DNA of 64,000 nucleotides, taken from contig MNQK01000006.1 in NCBI GenBank assembly GCA_001915385.1, forward strand, positions 56,125 to 120,124, written 5' to 3'. The position numbers and the translations under genes were made by a program. Shown in pieces: positions 1-9,131 of this stretch. Within the stretch, counting starts at the first letter, position 1, and every line of letters starts with the position of its first letter. The DNA comes from Bacteroidales bacterium 52_46. GTDB lineage: Bacteria > Bacteroidota > Bacteroidia > Bacteroidales > Muribaculaceae. The notes beneath the pieces were generated by a model that saw nothing but the letters and a program-made list of their open reading frames with translations, made no database searches and was not told the origin of the DNA.

Positions 1-815
1 GGTCGTCCAACATCACAAATATCGGTTCGTTGCGTAACTCAGGTGTGGACTTTGAAATCGGTTCCGACCTCTACCGCGACAAAGACTGGTATGTGGGCAT
101 AAAGGCCAACTTCAACTACAACCATGCCGAAGTCGTAGAACTCTTCAACGGACAGACTGAATACCGTCTTGACGATTACGGTCTGGTATATGTTGTCGGA
201 GAAAATCCATTCCAGCTCAATGCAGTGCGCTATGCCGGTGTCGACAAACGCGACGGCAAGTGCATGTGGTATGACAAAAACGGCAACCTCACCAAAGTAT
301 ATAACGAAGAAGACGCCGTCAATCTCGGTAAGGCATGGCGTCCGTCGTGGACCGGCGGTTTCGGCCTAAATGTGGCATGGAAGGGTCTCGCGCTGCGCGC
401 CGACTTCACCTGGGCTGCCGACAAATACATATACAACTGGGCTTATCAGCAGCTGGCCTCCAACCTGTCGTTCACACAAGGCAACCAGAGCGTCAAGATG
501 CTCAATACCTGGACTCCGAACAATCCGGAGGGAACGATGCCGGCCATCACCGAGGCTATTCAGGGTGATACCCGTTATCTCGAAAACTCTTCATACCTGC
601 GTATGAAAAACATCACTGTCAGCTACAATCTCCCCAAAAGCTGGCTCAAGAAGGTCGATATGAGCGATGTCACCTTCCGCTTCACAGGCCGAAACCTTCT
701 GACTTTCACGTCTGACGAGTTCACCGGTATCGATCCCGAATATGTTGGCAATGGCGTGCGTCTGCAATATCCCAATACCCGCCAATATGAGTTCGGTGTA
801 GAAGTTTCATTCTAA
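1..815 (+). CDS. SusC/RagA-family TonB-linked outer-membrane protein, C-terminal part
   Basis: This is the last ~270 codons of a SusC-type receptor; the reading frame is open from base 3, so the gene begins upstream of the window. SusC proteins are 22-strand outer-membrane barrels that pump oligosaccharides or peptides into the periplasm with energy from TonB. The visible part has the alternating aromatic and polar strands of the barrel end, the SusC-typical segment 'YLRMKNITVSYNLP', and the closing strand ending in an aromatic residue (VEVSF), which is the signal for the BAM machinery. A SusD gene follows after 8 bp, the standard pairing. The substrate cannot be read from this fragment. The usual internal start predicted near base 30 is not a real start. 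Confidence 0.93.
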   Translation, partial: SSNITNIGSLRNSGVDFEIGSDLYRDKDWYVGIKANFNYNHAEVVELFNGQTEYRLDDYGLVYVVGENPFQLNAVRYAGVDKRDGKCMWYDKNGNLTKVYNEEDAVNLGKAWRPSWTGGFGLNVAWKGLALRADFTWAADKYIYNWAYQQLASNLSFTQGNQSVKMLNTWTPNNPEGTMPAITEAIQGDTRYLENSSYLRMKNITVSYNLPKSWLKKVDMSDVTFRFTGRNLLTFTSDEFTGIDPEYVGNGVRLQYPNTRQYEFGVEVSF

Positions 816-823
816 AATTTGAG

Positions 824-2410
824 ATGATTATTATGAAAAAGAAATATTTATCGATAATAGCGGGGACTGCCGTAATCCTGTCGTCATGCGACATGGACAC
901 AAAGCAGCAGGGTGTGATTGATGACACCGAACCGCTTACTTTTGAATATGCCACCAATGTGCGGAATTACACGGTCTACAACAACCTCCGCAGTATGTCG
1001 GTAGGCGCGTGGGTGTACAATACCGAGCTTCAGCTCGACCAGTTCATCGGCATGTCGAACAACGGCGGTCGTGGCGGAAATATAGCCAACGGCTTCCTGA
1101 ACTCATCCACAGGCGAGTTTGACGGTCCGTATCAGTCATGCTATACAGTAATCTCACGTTGTAATTTCCTTATCCCCAAGTGTGAGGAACTCGTTGCCGG
1201 GGCTAACGAAATGCAGGCACAGGAATTGAAAAAGTATATTGCCGAAGCAAAGTTCACACGAGCATATGCCTATTTCTACCTTCTCGACCACTATTGCAAT
1301 ACAAATGACGCTGTAAGCAATGCGGAAACCTCACTTGGATTGCAGATTGTGACTGAGTACGAGCCTACCGGTGACCATTCAAAATATCCCGGCCGTTCGT
1401 CGCTCAAAGCTTCAATCGAATTTATCGAGAGCGACCTTGCCGATGCATTTGACGGTCTGACGGAGTATGAGACAACTGTAAGCGACGCACAGTGCGTGGC
1501 CGGTGCAAATTATCTGTCATCATACGCCGTAGCAGCTCTTCAGGCACGTATGGCTCTCGCCATCGGCGATAACGAGACCGCCGTCAGCAAAGCCCAGTAT
1601 GTGATAAGCAATCCGAACTACCAGCTTGCTACCGGGGAGGATTACGTGAATATGTGGTACGACGAGAATGTCAGTGAGCTTATCTTCGCTCCGTATGTCG
1701 ATGCGGGCGAGATCAGCAACCAGCAGTCGTTCTCTACCTGCCAGGGCTACAATTACTGGTGGACTGATCCCGCTCAGTGCGACTACATCCCCACTCAGGA
1801 ATCGATTTACAGCCTTATAGAATATGAGGATGCGGAAGGCTATATCAATGATGTACGCTTCGTGGCATTCCTCGGAGGACAGCCTTATGTTCTCAATGTG
1901 GAAGGCGGACAGTCAAAGACGTATGTTTTCCAGAAATATCCCGGTAACCCGGCACTTGATACCGGTACTGCAATGTATGACAATACGCCGAAACCATTCC
2001 GTTTGAGCGAGCAGTATCTCATTCTTGCAGAGGCAGGCATACTTTCCGGAGCTCAAAGTGTAGCACAGAAGGCTATCAGCGATCTCGTACACGCACGTCT
2101 GATAGATCCCTCGGCCATGCCTGAAATCACACTGTCAGGTTCCGACCTCCTTCAGTTTATCCGCAACGAGCGCTCGAAAGAGCTGATGGGCGAGGGATTC
2201 CGTCTGAGCGATCTCCGTCGCTGGCAGCAGGGCTTCAACCGCAATCAGCCTTATGACCTTAACCCGGCTGTCGCGGCTACCCGTTCAATCAATGGCCTCA
2301 ATGTAGTTTATGACAATGACGATTACCGTTTTGTCTGGGCTATTCCTCAGGCCGAGATTAATATCAATCCCAAACTCAAAGGACAGCAGAATCCCGGTTA
2401 CGGTAATTAA
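824..2410 (+). CDS. SusD/RagB-family surface lipoprotein
   Basis: A 528-residue SusD-like nutrient-binding lipoprotein, the lid of the SusC channel. The N-terminus is a lipoprotein signal ending in LSSC at residues 19-22, so the mature protein starts at that Cys and is expected on the cell surface. An alternative start at base 833 (MKKKYL) would give the same mature protein. The C-terminal half has the conserved SusD signature around 'FRLSEQYLILAEA' and 'RNERSKELMGEGFRLSDLRRW'-type sequence, followed by the usual 'WAIPQAEININPKL' end. It lies 8 bp after the SusC gene and 28 bp before another lipoprotein gene, so the three are probably one transcript. The ligand is unknown. Confidence 0.95.
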   Translation: MIIMKKKYLSIIAGTAVILSSCDMDTKQQGVIDDTEPLTFEYATNVRNYTVYNNLRSMSVGAWVYNTELQLDQFIGMSNNGGRGGNIANGFLNSSTGEFDGPYQSCYTVISRCNFLIPKCEELVAGANEMQAQELKKYIAEAKFTRAYAYFYLLDHYCNTNDAVSNAETSLGLQIVTEYEPTGDHSKYPGRSSLKASIEFIESDLADAFDGLTEYETTVSDAQCVAGANYLSSYAVAALQARMALAIGDNETAVSKAQYVISNPNYQLATGEDYVNMWYDENVSELIFAPYVDAGEISNQQSFSTCQGYNYWWTDPAQCDYIPTQESIYSLIEYEDAEGYINDVRFVAFLGGQPYVLNVEGGQSKTYVFQKYPGNPALDTGTAMYDNTPKPFRLSEQYLILAEAGILSGAQSVAQKAISDLVHARLIDPSAMPEITLSGSDLLQFIRNERSKELMGEGFRLSDLRRWQQGFNRNQPYDLNPAVAATRSINGLNVVYDNDDYRFVWAIPQAEININPKLKGQQNPGYGN

Positions 2411-2438
2411 TCAGCCAATACACAACGAATAATACAAT

Positions 2439-3359
2439 ATGGTTATGAAACTTAAATATTTAGCATTATTGTCGCTTGGTGCTCTGGCCGTAACATCGTG
2501 CTCCGACGATGACAACGACTTCAACACAGGCAAAGATGTGACAGTAGACCTTGCGGAAACCACAATACGCGTATCCGAGGATCAAGTATCTTCTACATCC
2601 TACAACTATATACCTGTTGTGGTCAAAGGTGAGACCAACGGCCCGGTACAGGTCACAGTCGAAGTTCTGCCTTATGGCGAGGAACCGGCAAAGGCGGATG
2701 TGAACTATGTGTTTACCGCATATACCATCACTATCCCTGCCGGTGAAACTACCGGACGGTTCCAGTACTACCCCAAGAGCAATGACGAAATGAACAATGA
2801 CCGCTCGTTTGAGGTAAGGATTGTTGATGTCAAGGGAGCTTCGATAGGTGAACAGAATAGTACAATTGTGACACTTGTCGACAATGAAGGACTTATTCCG
2901 GTTTACTATTCCGGTCTTGCCGGTGCATGGAACGGTGTTATGGAGTCTACCTACGACGGTCCGCTGGCGCAACCCTTTACTATTGTTACTGAACCTGAGG
3001 GGACAGATGGATATGGCAGAAATATTACACTTGTTGACTTCCCTGCGTCAGGCATGACTACAAAAGCCACGTTCAGCATTGACGGTGTCACACAGGAAAT
3101 ATTCGTATCGATACCTTCAGGCCAGCAGGTAGGCACATTGAACCATCCGACTTACGGCTTAGGCAAGATAATGCTTTATCCGACAAGCGGCAACTCGTAC
3201 ACGACAGCAGCTTACAATTTTGCACTTAAATTCAACTTTGACCTTAAGTCGGGCGAATATGTGCAGGATCCCCAGTACAATTTCGGTGCTCTTGTGTCAT
3301 TTGATGCCGGCATGATGATATATGATGCCTTCTCGGCAATGTCGTTCAATCGCAACTGA
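2439..3359 (+). CDS. Surface lipoprotein with Calx-beta-like domain
   Basis: A 306-residue lipoprotein; the signal ends in VTSC at residues 18-21 and is followed by an acidic stretch (SDDDNDF), which resembles the lipoprotein export signal that takes Bacteroidota lipoproteins to the surface. Residues about 35-150 look like a Calx-beta or related immunoglobulin-like fold ('ITIPAGETTGRFQY', 'VRIVDVKGASIG', 'VTLVDNEG'). The rest, about 155-306, is a beta-rich domain I cannot name. Position after SusC and SusD suggests an accessory glycan- or peptide-binding protein of the SusE/F kind, but that is inferred from position only. A strong terminator follows, so it is the last gene of the operon. Confidence 0.85.
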   Translation: MVMKLKYLALLSLGALAVTSCSDDDNDFNTGKDVTVDLAETTIRVSEDQVSSTSYNYIPVVVKGETNGPVQVTVEVLPYGEEPAKADVNYVFTAYTITIPAGETTGRFQYYPKSNDEMNNDRSFEVRIVDVKGASIGEQNSTIVTLVDNEGLIPVYYSGLAGAWNGVMESTYDGPLAQPFTIVTEPEGTDGYGRNITLVDFPASGMTTKATFSIDGVTQEIFVSIPSGQQVGTLNHPTYGLGKIMLYPTSGNSYTTAAYNFALKFNFDLKSGEYVQDPQYNFGALVSFDAGMMIYDAFSAMSFNRN

Positions 3360-3386
3360 CATTTGTCCTGACAATCAGTTACTTTT

Positions 3387-3420
3387 CAGGGGGTATTAGT
3401 ACCCCCTGTTTTTTCTTTTT
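3387..3420 (+). terminator. Rho-independent terminator of the SusC/SusD operon
   Basis: Perfect 9-bp stem, CAGGGGGTA (3387-3395) with TACCCCCTG (3400-3408), loop TTAG, followed by a T-rich tract of about 12 bases. It separates the SusCD-lipoprotein operon from the protease gene. Confidence 0.93.
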
Positions 3421-3453
3421 TAGATTATTGTTGAAATTTAAATATTGCTTTAA

Positions 3454-5625
3454 ATGTACCATAAACGATTACTTTTAATGTCGGTAGTTTTGTTTTCGAC
3501 ATTGTCTGGTTTAGCCCAAAGCAAGATAAACCTGGCAGGAAAAGCAGAACTGAAAGAATTAAAATCCGCGGCGAAAATGAAAGGAGCCGACGCCGCACCG
3601 TCAATGATTGAAGCGATAGTCACATTCAACGACGGATGGGACAGGAATATATTAAATCAATTCGGCATTGAAAACGTCACCGATATATTTGAAAACGTAG
3701 TTACAGCGTCAATACCTGTCGACCGCATCGAGGCTTTCGCTGAAGCTGATTGTGTATACTATGTGGAGTTTGGTAATGAGTATAAACTGATGATGGACTT
3801 TGCCCGTCCGTCGGGAAATGTCACTGACGTACAGAATGGATTCGAGTATGGAGGTGTACCGGTATCATATACCGGCAAAGGCATAATTACCGGCCTTATG
3901 GATCAGGGTATCGATCCCAATCACGTCAACTTTGCTGACGCTGCGGGCAATAGCCGGGTAAGACAAGTGTTTGATTTCACCAAAAATATAAGTGCATCTA
4001 CTGCAGCGGCTGTGAAGAGATTTACTACCGACAACAGTGCTGAGACTCACGGTACTCATGTTGCAGGAATTATGGCCGGTTCGTACAACCGTGCGGGAGA
4101 ATATACCTATATGACCGGTGTCAGTGACCGATTTCCGCAAAGCGCCGAGGGTGATATACCTTATTATGGAGTTGCCACCGGTTCGGATATTGTAATGTGC
4201 TCCGGAGTGTTTACCGATGCGAATATACTCAAAGGTGTAAAGGCAATAGTTGACTACGCAAAAGCAGCCGGCCAACCCGCAGTAGTCAATCTGTCTTTGG
4301 GGTCCAATAACGGTGCGCATGACGGATCCGGTACACTCGAACAAAATATATCTCGATATGCCCGGGAAGCTGTTATCTGTATAGCAGCGGGAAATGAGGG
4401 CGACCATGACATGTTTGTCGGCAAGAAGTTTGTTGACGGCGACACTGAACTCAAAACAATCATCGTCGACGGCAAATCTTCGGGTATCGATATATGGACC
4501 AATGGCCCGGATCCGGTTAGTGTCTCCATCGGTTTTTATGCCTCGCTCACCCGACGGTTTACTCCGGTTGCCACTGTCACAGATGCCGGGCAGAGCGTCA
4601 ATGCAAATTCCTCGTTCACATCGTCAATGACGGGCGCATGTTCACTATCATCGGAAGTCGACAGGCTCAACAACCGTTTTCATGTGCTTGTTTCGGGCAC
4701 TTTCCAGCCGGGCACCAACAGGAATAGCGTTGCATTGGTCATCGAAGGTAAGCCCGGACAGGAGGTATATGTCTATGGCTTTGGAGATCTGTCGACATCT
4801 TTCACATCAAATAGCATCAGCGGCTTCACTGACGGTACAAACGACGGTACAATCAATGGTCTTGCCTGCGCGGAAGGTGTGATAGCGGTCGGCTCGTACA
4901 ACAGCCGGACATCATGGCCTACATATGCCGGAGGTTATACTTTCGGAAATAGTTTCAGAGTCAATGAAATGAGCCCATTCTCTTCTTACGGCACGACATA
5001 TCAGGGCGCATCTTTGCCCCACGTCAGCGCACCGGGTGCAGCCATCATCTCATCGCTCAACAGATATTATACCAACAGTCTCGGAACTACGTCTCTCAAT
5101 CGCGAGACGACGGCAAAGGTCGTCCCGGCATCCGGCATGACCAATTGCTGGGGCGAGATGCAAGGTACCTCAATGGCATGTCCGTTTGTTTCGGGTACCG
5201 TGGCGCTATGGCTTGAGGCTGACCCTACACTTACGGCCGACCGCATTATCGAGATTTTCAATGAAACCTCGGTGAGACCGACGTCGTCTGACCCTCTTGT
5301 TCTGAAGCAATGGGGTGCCGGTAAGATTGACGCGCTGGCGGGAATCAAGAAGGTGCTTGACGATAAGGCAAGTGTCGGAGCGATATTCGCCGACGACGAG
5401 CGCAATTTTATCCTGACTCCGGTCGACGGCGGTTACAACGTCTATGTGGCCGGCGAGTCGGCGCTCGACGTCACGCTGTATGATGCGTCGGGTCGCACCG
5501 TGGCTACCGTATCGGCCGAAGGCAATACCGTCGATGTCGACACTTCGTCGCTGCGCCCGGGTGTATACATCCTGTCGGCGCAGGGCAACACCCAGCGTCA
5601 CACAGCCAAAATCGCAGTGAAATAA
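3454..5625 (+). CDS. Secreted S8 subtilisin-like serine protease with T9SS-type C-terminal domain
   Basis: 723 residues. Residues 1-22 are a Sec signal peptide ending SGLAQS. Residues ~48-110 resemble an I9-type propeptide that keeps subtilases inactive until export. The peptidase S8 domain shows the whole catalytic triad: Asp150 in GLMDQGID, His199 in ETHGTHVAG and Ser573 in QGTSMACPF. A large insert (about residues 330-480) lies between the His and Ser motifs, as in class I bacteroidal subtilases. The last ~70 residues ('LYDASGRTVA', 'LRPGVYILSA', 'KIAVK') match the type A sorting domain used by the type IX secretion system, so the enzyme is probably secreted or surface-anchored. It has its own leader after the terminator at 3387. 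The final ~290 bases are visibly more GC-rich than the rest of the gene. Confidence 0.93.
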   Translation: MYHKRLLLMSVVLFSTLSGLAQSKINLAGKAELKELKSAAKMKGADAAPSMIEAIVTFNDGWDRNILNQFGIENVTDIFENVVTASIPVDRIEAFAEADCVYYVEFGNEYKLMMDFARPSGNVTDVQNGFEYGGVPVSYTGKGIITGLMDQGIDPNHVNFADAAGNSRVRQVFDFTKNISASTAAAVKRFTTDNSAETHGTHVAGIMAGSYNRAGEYTYMTGVSDRFPQSAEGDIPYYGVATGSDIVMCSGVFTDANILKGVKAIVDYAKAAGQPAVVNLSLGSNNGAHDGSGTLEQNISRYAREAVICIAAGNEGDHDMFVGKKFVDGDTELKTIIVDGKSSGIDIWTNGPDPVSVSIGFYASLTRRFTPVATVTDAGQSVNANSSFTSSMTGACSLSSEVDRLNNRFHVLVSGTFQPGTNRNSVALVIEGKPGQEVYVYGFGDLSTSFTSNSISGFTDGTNDGTINGLACAEGVIAVGSYNSRTSWPTYAGGYTFGNSFRVNEMSPFSSYGTTYQGASLPHVSAPGAAIISSLNRYYTNSLGTTSLNRETTAKVVPASGMTNCWGEMQGTSMACPFVSGTVALWLEADPTLTADRIIEIFNETSVRPTSSDPLVLKQWGAGKIDALAGIKKVLDDKASVGAIFADDERNFILTPVDGGYNVYVAGESALDVTLYDASGRTVATVSAEGNTVDVDTSSLRPGVYILSAQGNTQRHTAKIAVK

Positions 5626-5829
5626 CCCGCTGCGACCTGACAAAACAAAGGCACAACAGCCTTGACTAAAGAACAAAATTTTTATTGTACTCCTGTTGAT
5701 GCTGTTGTGCTGTTGTTAATACAGAATCAACAAATGAACAAATGCCTTGACAAATACTCTAATATAGTTCAGGAGTGAATACGCTTTTGTTACTCTGTCA
5801 GGGCTTTTGTGATTTTGTTTGAAACATAT

Positions 5830-5908
5830 ATACTTTCCGCGGTTGAAAACCGCGGCTACTATGCTTGATTCAGACTTAGTAGCCGCGGTTTTCAACCGCG
5901 GAAAGTAT
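5830..5908. repeat. Long perfect inverted repeat in the 5626-5950 gap
   Basis: Arms 5830-5861 and 5877-5908 are perfectly complementary over 32 bp with a 15-nt loop. Each arm contains the smaller palindrome CCGCGGTTGAAAACCGCGG. It lies between two converging genes (protease and CoA transferase) and can terminate both. A close relative of the inner palindrome occurs at 31768-31797. The rest of the gap holds a weaker hairpin, GCACAACAGC at 5651-5660 with its complement at 5701-5710, and no gene. Confidence 0.85.
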
Positions 5909-5950
5909 TTTTAGAGGGCTGCTATATTATTGGTATGGTTATATGGCCGG

Positions 5951-7444
5951 TCAGCAGTATTTGCTGAAGTCGGCGTTGCGCATGTCGCCTGTCTCGTTGA
6001 AGGCGTTGTGGAATGCGAATGCGGCTGTGAGCGCATGGGGGGTCTGACCGCCCTTGCCGAGCTTCATGTAGTCTCGCAGGAGGCCTTTGTAGTCGGGATG
6101 CGCGCAGTTCTCGATGATTCTTTCGGCGCGTTGTACGGGGTCGAGGCCGCGGAGGTCGGCAATGCCCTGGTCGGTCACGATGATGTCGACGGAGTGTTCC
6201 GAGTGGTCGGCATGCGCCACCATCGGCACGATGTTGGAGATTAAGCCGCCTTTGGTGACGGAGGGGCATGAGAAGATGGAGATGTAAGCGTTGCGGGTGA
6301 AGTCGCCCGAGCCGCCGATACCGTTCATCATCTTGGTGCCGAGCACGTGGGTCGAGTTGATGCCGCCGAAAAGGTCGGCCTCAAGGGCGGTGTTCATCGA
6401 TATGACACCGATACGGCGTATTACTTCGGGATTGTTTGACAGCTCGGCGGGACGCATGAGTATCTTGTCGGCGAACTCTTTCATGTCGGGGAAGAATTCT
6501 TTCTCGGTGTCGTCGCTGAATGTCATTGAGCAGGTCGAGGCGAATTTACATTTGCCTTTACGCATCAGGGCGAGCACGGCGTCCTGCATCACTTCGGTGT
6601 ACATCATGAACGGGGGTATCTCCTTGTTCTCGCCGAGGTCGTAGAGCACGGCGTTGGCCACGTTGCCCACGCCCGACTGCAGCGGGAGGAATTCCTTGGG
6701 TATGCCGCCGCGGCGGTATTCGCGGAGGAGGAATGCCACGACGTTGGCGCCGATCTGCTTCGACACTTCGTCGGGAGCGGTGAAGGGCTTGACGCCGTCA
6801 TACGACTTGGTGCGCACGATGCCGACCACCTTGTTCGGGTCGATTTTCAATACCGGCGAACCGATGCGGGCATTGGCTGCATAGATGGGTATCTCGCGAC
6901 GGTAGGGAGGGTCGGCTGGGAGATATATGTCGTGCATGCCGTAGAGGGCCTTGGGAAGCGCTTCGTTAAGCTCGATGAAGATTTTGTCGGCGAGCTTGGC
7001 GTAGGTGGGGATATTGCCGACTCCGGTGCCGAGGATTACCTCTCCGTCGGGCGTTATGTCGGCGGCCTCTATGATGGCCCAGTCAACTTTGCCATAAAAT
7101 CCGTAGCGCACTTCCTGAGCCATCTCCGACAGGTGACGGTCGTCGTAATGGCAGTCGTGGGAGTTGATGCGCTTGCGGAGGTCGGGCACATTCTGGTAGG
7201 GCGCGCGGAAATTGAGCGCATTCGCACGTGAGAGCGCTCCGTCGACATGGTCGGAAGTAGAGGCTCCGGTAAGGAGATTGATTTTGAACGGACGCCCTTC
7301 GGCATGCTCACGCTCAGCCTTTGCGGCTATTGCCTCCGGGATGAATTTGGGAGTACCGGGAGCAGTAAATCCGGATAAGCCTACCGTGTCGCCGTTTTTG
7401 AAATGCTCGGCGGCCTCGGCAGCTGTCATGTAATCAAATGCCAT
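5951..7444 (-). CDS. Acetyl-CoA hydrolase / succinate:acetate CoA-transferase family protein
   Basis: 497 residues, the normal length for the Cat1/AarC class of CoA transferases. These cytoplasmic enzymes move CoA between acetate and succinate (or propionate) through a covalent glutamyl-CoA intermediate, and fit succinate/propionate fermentation in Bacteroidales. The catalytic glutamate is visible as Glu284 in MMYTEVMQDAV. The glycine-rich motifs 'LQSGVGNVANAVL' (about 255-268) and 'GGINSTHVLGTKMMNGIGGSG' region (about 355-380), and the C-terminal 'VTDQGIADLRGL' motif are all present. It is transcribed alone, away from miaB, from a promoter at 7524-7555. Whether succinyl-CoA, propionyl-CoA or simple hydrolysis is the main reaction cannot be told from sequence. 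Confidence 0.95.
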   Translation of the reverse strand: MAFDYMTAAEAAEHFKNGDTVGLSGFTAPGTPKFIPEAIAAKAEREHAEGRPFKINLLTGASTSDHVDGALSRANALNFRAPYQNVPDLRKRINSHDCHYDDRHLSEMAQEVRYGFYGKVDWAIIEAADITPDGEVILGTGVGNIPTYAKLADKIFIELNEALPKALYGMHDIYLPADPPYRREIPIYAANARIGSPVLKIDPNKVVGIVRTKSYDGVKPFTAPDEVSKQIGANVVAFLLREYRRGGIPKEFLPLQSGVGNVANAVLYDLGENKEIPPFMMYTEVMQDAVLALMRKGKCKFASTCSMTFSDDTEKEFFPDMKEFADKILMRPAELSNNPEVIRRIGVISMNTALEADLFGGINSTHVLGTKMMNGIGGSGDFTRNAYISIFSCPSVTKGGLISNIVPMVAHADHSEHSVDIIVTDQGIADLRGLDPVQRAERIIENCAHPDYKGLLRDYMKLGKGGQTPHALTAAFAFHNAFNETGDMRNADFSKYC

Positions 7445-7523
7445 AATGATTCTGCGGTTTATAATTTTTTTCTAAAAGGAACAAAACAGAAATGCGGCTA
7501 TGCACATTTTTTCAAATTCTGCG

Positions 7524-7555
7524 CAAATTTACACAATTATTTGGTTAAAGACAAA
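7524..7555 (-). promoter_or_regulatory. Bacteroidota-type promoter of the CoA transferase
   Basis: On the minus strand, a TTTG -33 element (CAAA at 7552-7555) is followed after 20 bp by TAAATTTG (7524-7531), matching TAnnTTTG. The leader to the ATG at 7444 would be about 75 nt. Confidence 0.65.
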
Positions 7556-7594
7556 GTTTTTACCGATTTAGGCAATATTTAGTGCGATTTTCCC

Positions 7595-7602
7595 TAACTT
7601 TG
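7595..7602 (+). promoter_or_regulatory. -7 box of the miaB promoter
   Basis: TAACTTTG at 7595-7602 fits the TAnnTTTG consensus; the ATG at 7623 is 20 nt downstream. No good -33 TTTG is visible. The promoter is back to back with that of the CoA transferase. Confidence 0.6.
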
Positions 7603-7622
7603 CACAATAAATTATACCGCGC

Positions 7623-8984
7623 ATGAACAACAACGCCAACTATTCCGACCGGAAATTATATATCGAAACTTACGGCTGCCAGATGAATGTGGCCGACACC
7701 GAGGTAGTGGCCTCGGTGATGAACACCGTGGGCTACGAGATAGCCGACACTGTCGACGACGCCGACGCTATCCTGCTCAACACCTGCTCGATACGTGACA
7801 ACGCCGAGCAGAAAATCATCAGCCGCCTGCAGGCACTGCGGTCGCTGCGCCGCAAGTCGGGACGTCTCATAATAGGCGTCATAGGCTGCATGGCCGAACG
7901 TCTGCGCGACGACCTTATCGACAACCACGGCGTCGACATCGTGGCGGGTCCTGACGCATATCTCGACCTCCCCAACCTCTTCGCTTCGGTAGAAGCGGGG
8001 CAGAAAGCCATCAACGTGGAGCTGTCGACCACGGAGACCTACCGCGACATCATCCCGGCCCGCATCACCGGCAACCGCGTCAGCGGATACATCAGCATCA
8101 TGCGCGGCTGCAACAATTTCTGCTCCTACTGCATCGTGCCCTATACCCGCGGACGCGAACGCTCGCGTCCCGTCGACAGCATACTCCATGAACTCGACGA
8201 CCTCCGCGCAAAAGGATTCAAAGAGATAACACTGCTCGGGCAAAACGTCAATTCCTACCGCTATGCCGACCCGTCGACAGGTGCGGAAGTGACATTCGAC
8301 CGGCTGCTCGCCATCGTGGCCGAGGCCGCTCCCGACATGCGCATACGCTTCACCACCTCGCACCCCAAGGACATGACCGACGCCACTATCGACGTCATCG
8401 CCTCCTACCCCAACATCTGCCGCCATATCCATCTGCCTGTGCAGTCAGGCTCCGACAAGGTGCTCAAGCTGATGAACCGCAAATACACCCGCGCATGGTA
8501 CCTCGACCGCGTCCGCGCCATACGCCGCCGCATACCCGACTGCGGCATATCCACCGACATGTTCACCGGATTTCACGACGAGACCGAGGAGGATTTCCTC
8601 GAAACGCTCTCGCTGATGCGCGAAGTGGGATTTGACGCCGCGTTCATGTTCAAATACTCCGAACGCCCCGGCACTCTTGCCGCACGCACTATGCCCGACA
8701 ACGTGCCCGAAGATGTAAAAATCGAGCGTCTTAACCGCATGATAGCGTTGCAGAACGAGCTGTCGGCCGAATCAAACCGCCGTGACATAGGCCGCGAATT
8801 CGAAGTGCTCGTAGAGGGCGTGTCGAAACGCAGCACCGACCAGTTCGTAGGCCGCACCTCGCAAAACAAAACCGCCGTCTTCCCCCGCGGTAACCACCGC
8901 ATAGGCGACACAGTCCGTGTGCGCGTCACCGGCACTACCTCCGCCACCCTCATCTGCGAATTAGCGGATGAACATGTATTGTAA
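7623..8984 (+). CDS. miaB: tRNA-2-methylthio-N6-isopentenyladenosine synthase (MiaB)
   Basis: 453 residues, typical MiaB length. It is a radical SAM methylthiotransferase that adds the 2-methylthio group to i6A37 of tRNAs reading UNN codons. Order of domains: N-terminal UPF0004 domain with a first cluster cysteine at residue 19 (TYGCQMN) and further cysteines in 'NTCSIRDNAEQK' and 'GCMAER'; radical SAM core with Cys163, Cys167 and Cys170 in RGCNNFCSYC binding the SAM-cleaving cluster; C-terminal TRAM domain (about 385-450) for RNA binding. 'CSYCIVPYTRGRERSRP' is a hallmark of the MiaB/RimO family, and the 'IRDNAEQK' segment favours MiaB over RimO or MtaB. It appears monocistronic. Confidence 0.97.
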   Translation: MNNNANYSDRKLYIETYGCQMNVADTEVVASVMNTVGYEIADTVDDADAILLNTCSIRDNAEQKIISRLQALRSLRRKSGRLIIGVIGCMAERLRDDLIDNHGVDIVAGPDAYLDLPNLFASVEAGQKAINVELSTTETYRDIIPARITGNRVSGYISIMRGCNNFCSYCIVPYTRGRERSRPVDSILHELDDLRAKGFKEITLLGQNVNSYRYADPSTGAEVTFDRLLAIVAEAAPDMRIRFTTSHPKDMTDATIDVIASYPNICRHIHLPVQSGSDKVLKLMNRKYTRAWYLDRVRAIRRRIPDCGISTDMFTGFHDETEEDFLETLSLMREVGFDAAFMFKYSERPGTLAARTMPDNVPEDVKIERLNRMIALQNELSAESNRRDIGREFEVLVEGVSKRSTDQFVGRTSQNKTAVFPRGNHRIGDTVRVRVTGTTSATLICELADEHVL

Positions 8985-9044
8985 TAACCATGCATAAGTG
9001 TAAATAAGCATGTATATCATTTCATTTGTTACTTATATATAAAG

Positions 9045-9112
9045 TGTATTGAATAAAAAAACCTTATTTTATTCAATACAATGATATGATTGAATAAAAT
9101 TCGCTATATTTG
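9045..9112 (+). promoter_or_regulatory. Operator-like triple repeat and promoter of the DUF4143 ATPase
   Basis: A perfect 14-bp inverted repeat (9045-9058 with 9067-9080) contains TTGAATAAAA at 9049-9058 and its complement at 9067-9076. A third copy of the same decamer stands at 9090-9099, directly before the -7 box TATATTTG (9105-9112), so it falls in the promoter spacer. The start codon at 9132 is 19 nt further on. The arrangement fits a repressor site; no regulator is identified. The hairpin could also serve as a weak miaB terminator. Confidence 0.6.
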
Positions 9113-9131
9113 CAGTCTAAAACAGACTGTA

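Noticed and set aside
2466..2972. 168-codon minus-strand frame in the lipoprotein gene
   Set aside because: Shadow of a gene with a clear signal peptide and operon position.
7656..8432. 258-codon open frame on the minus strand inside miaB
   Set aside because: It is antisense to a complete, strongly conserved miaB; the composition (many V, D, G, H) is typical of the shadow of GC-rich codons.
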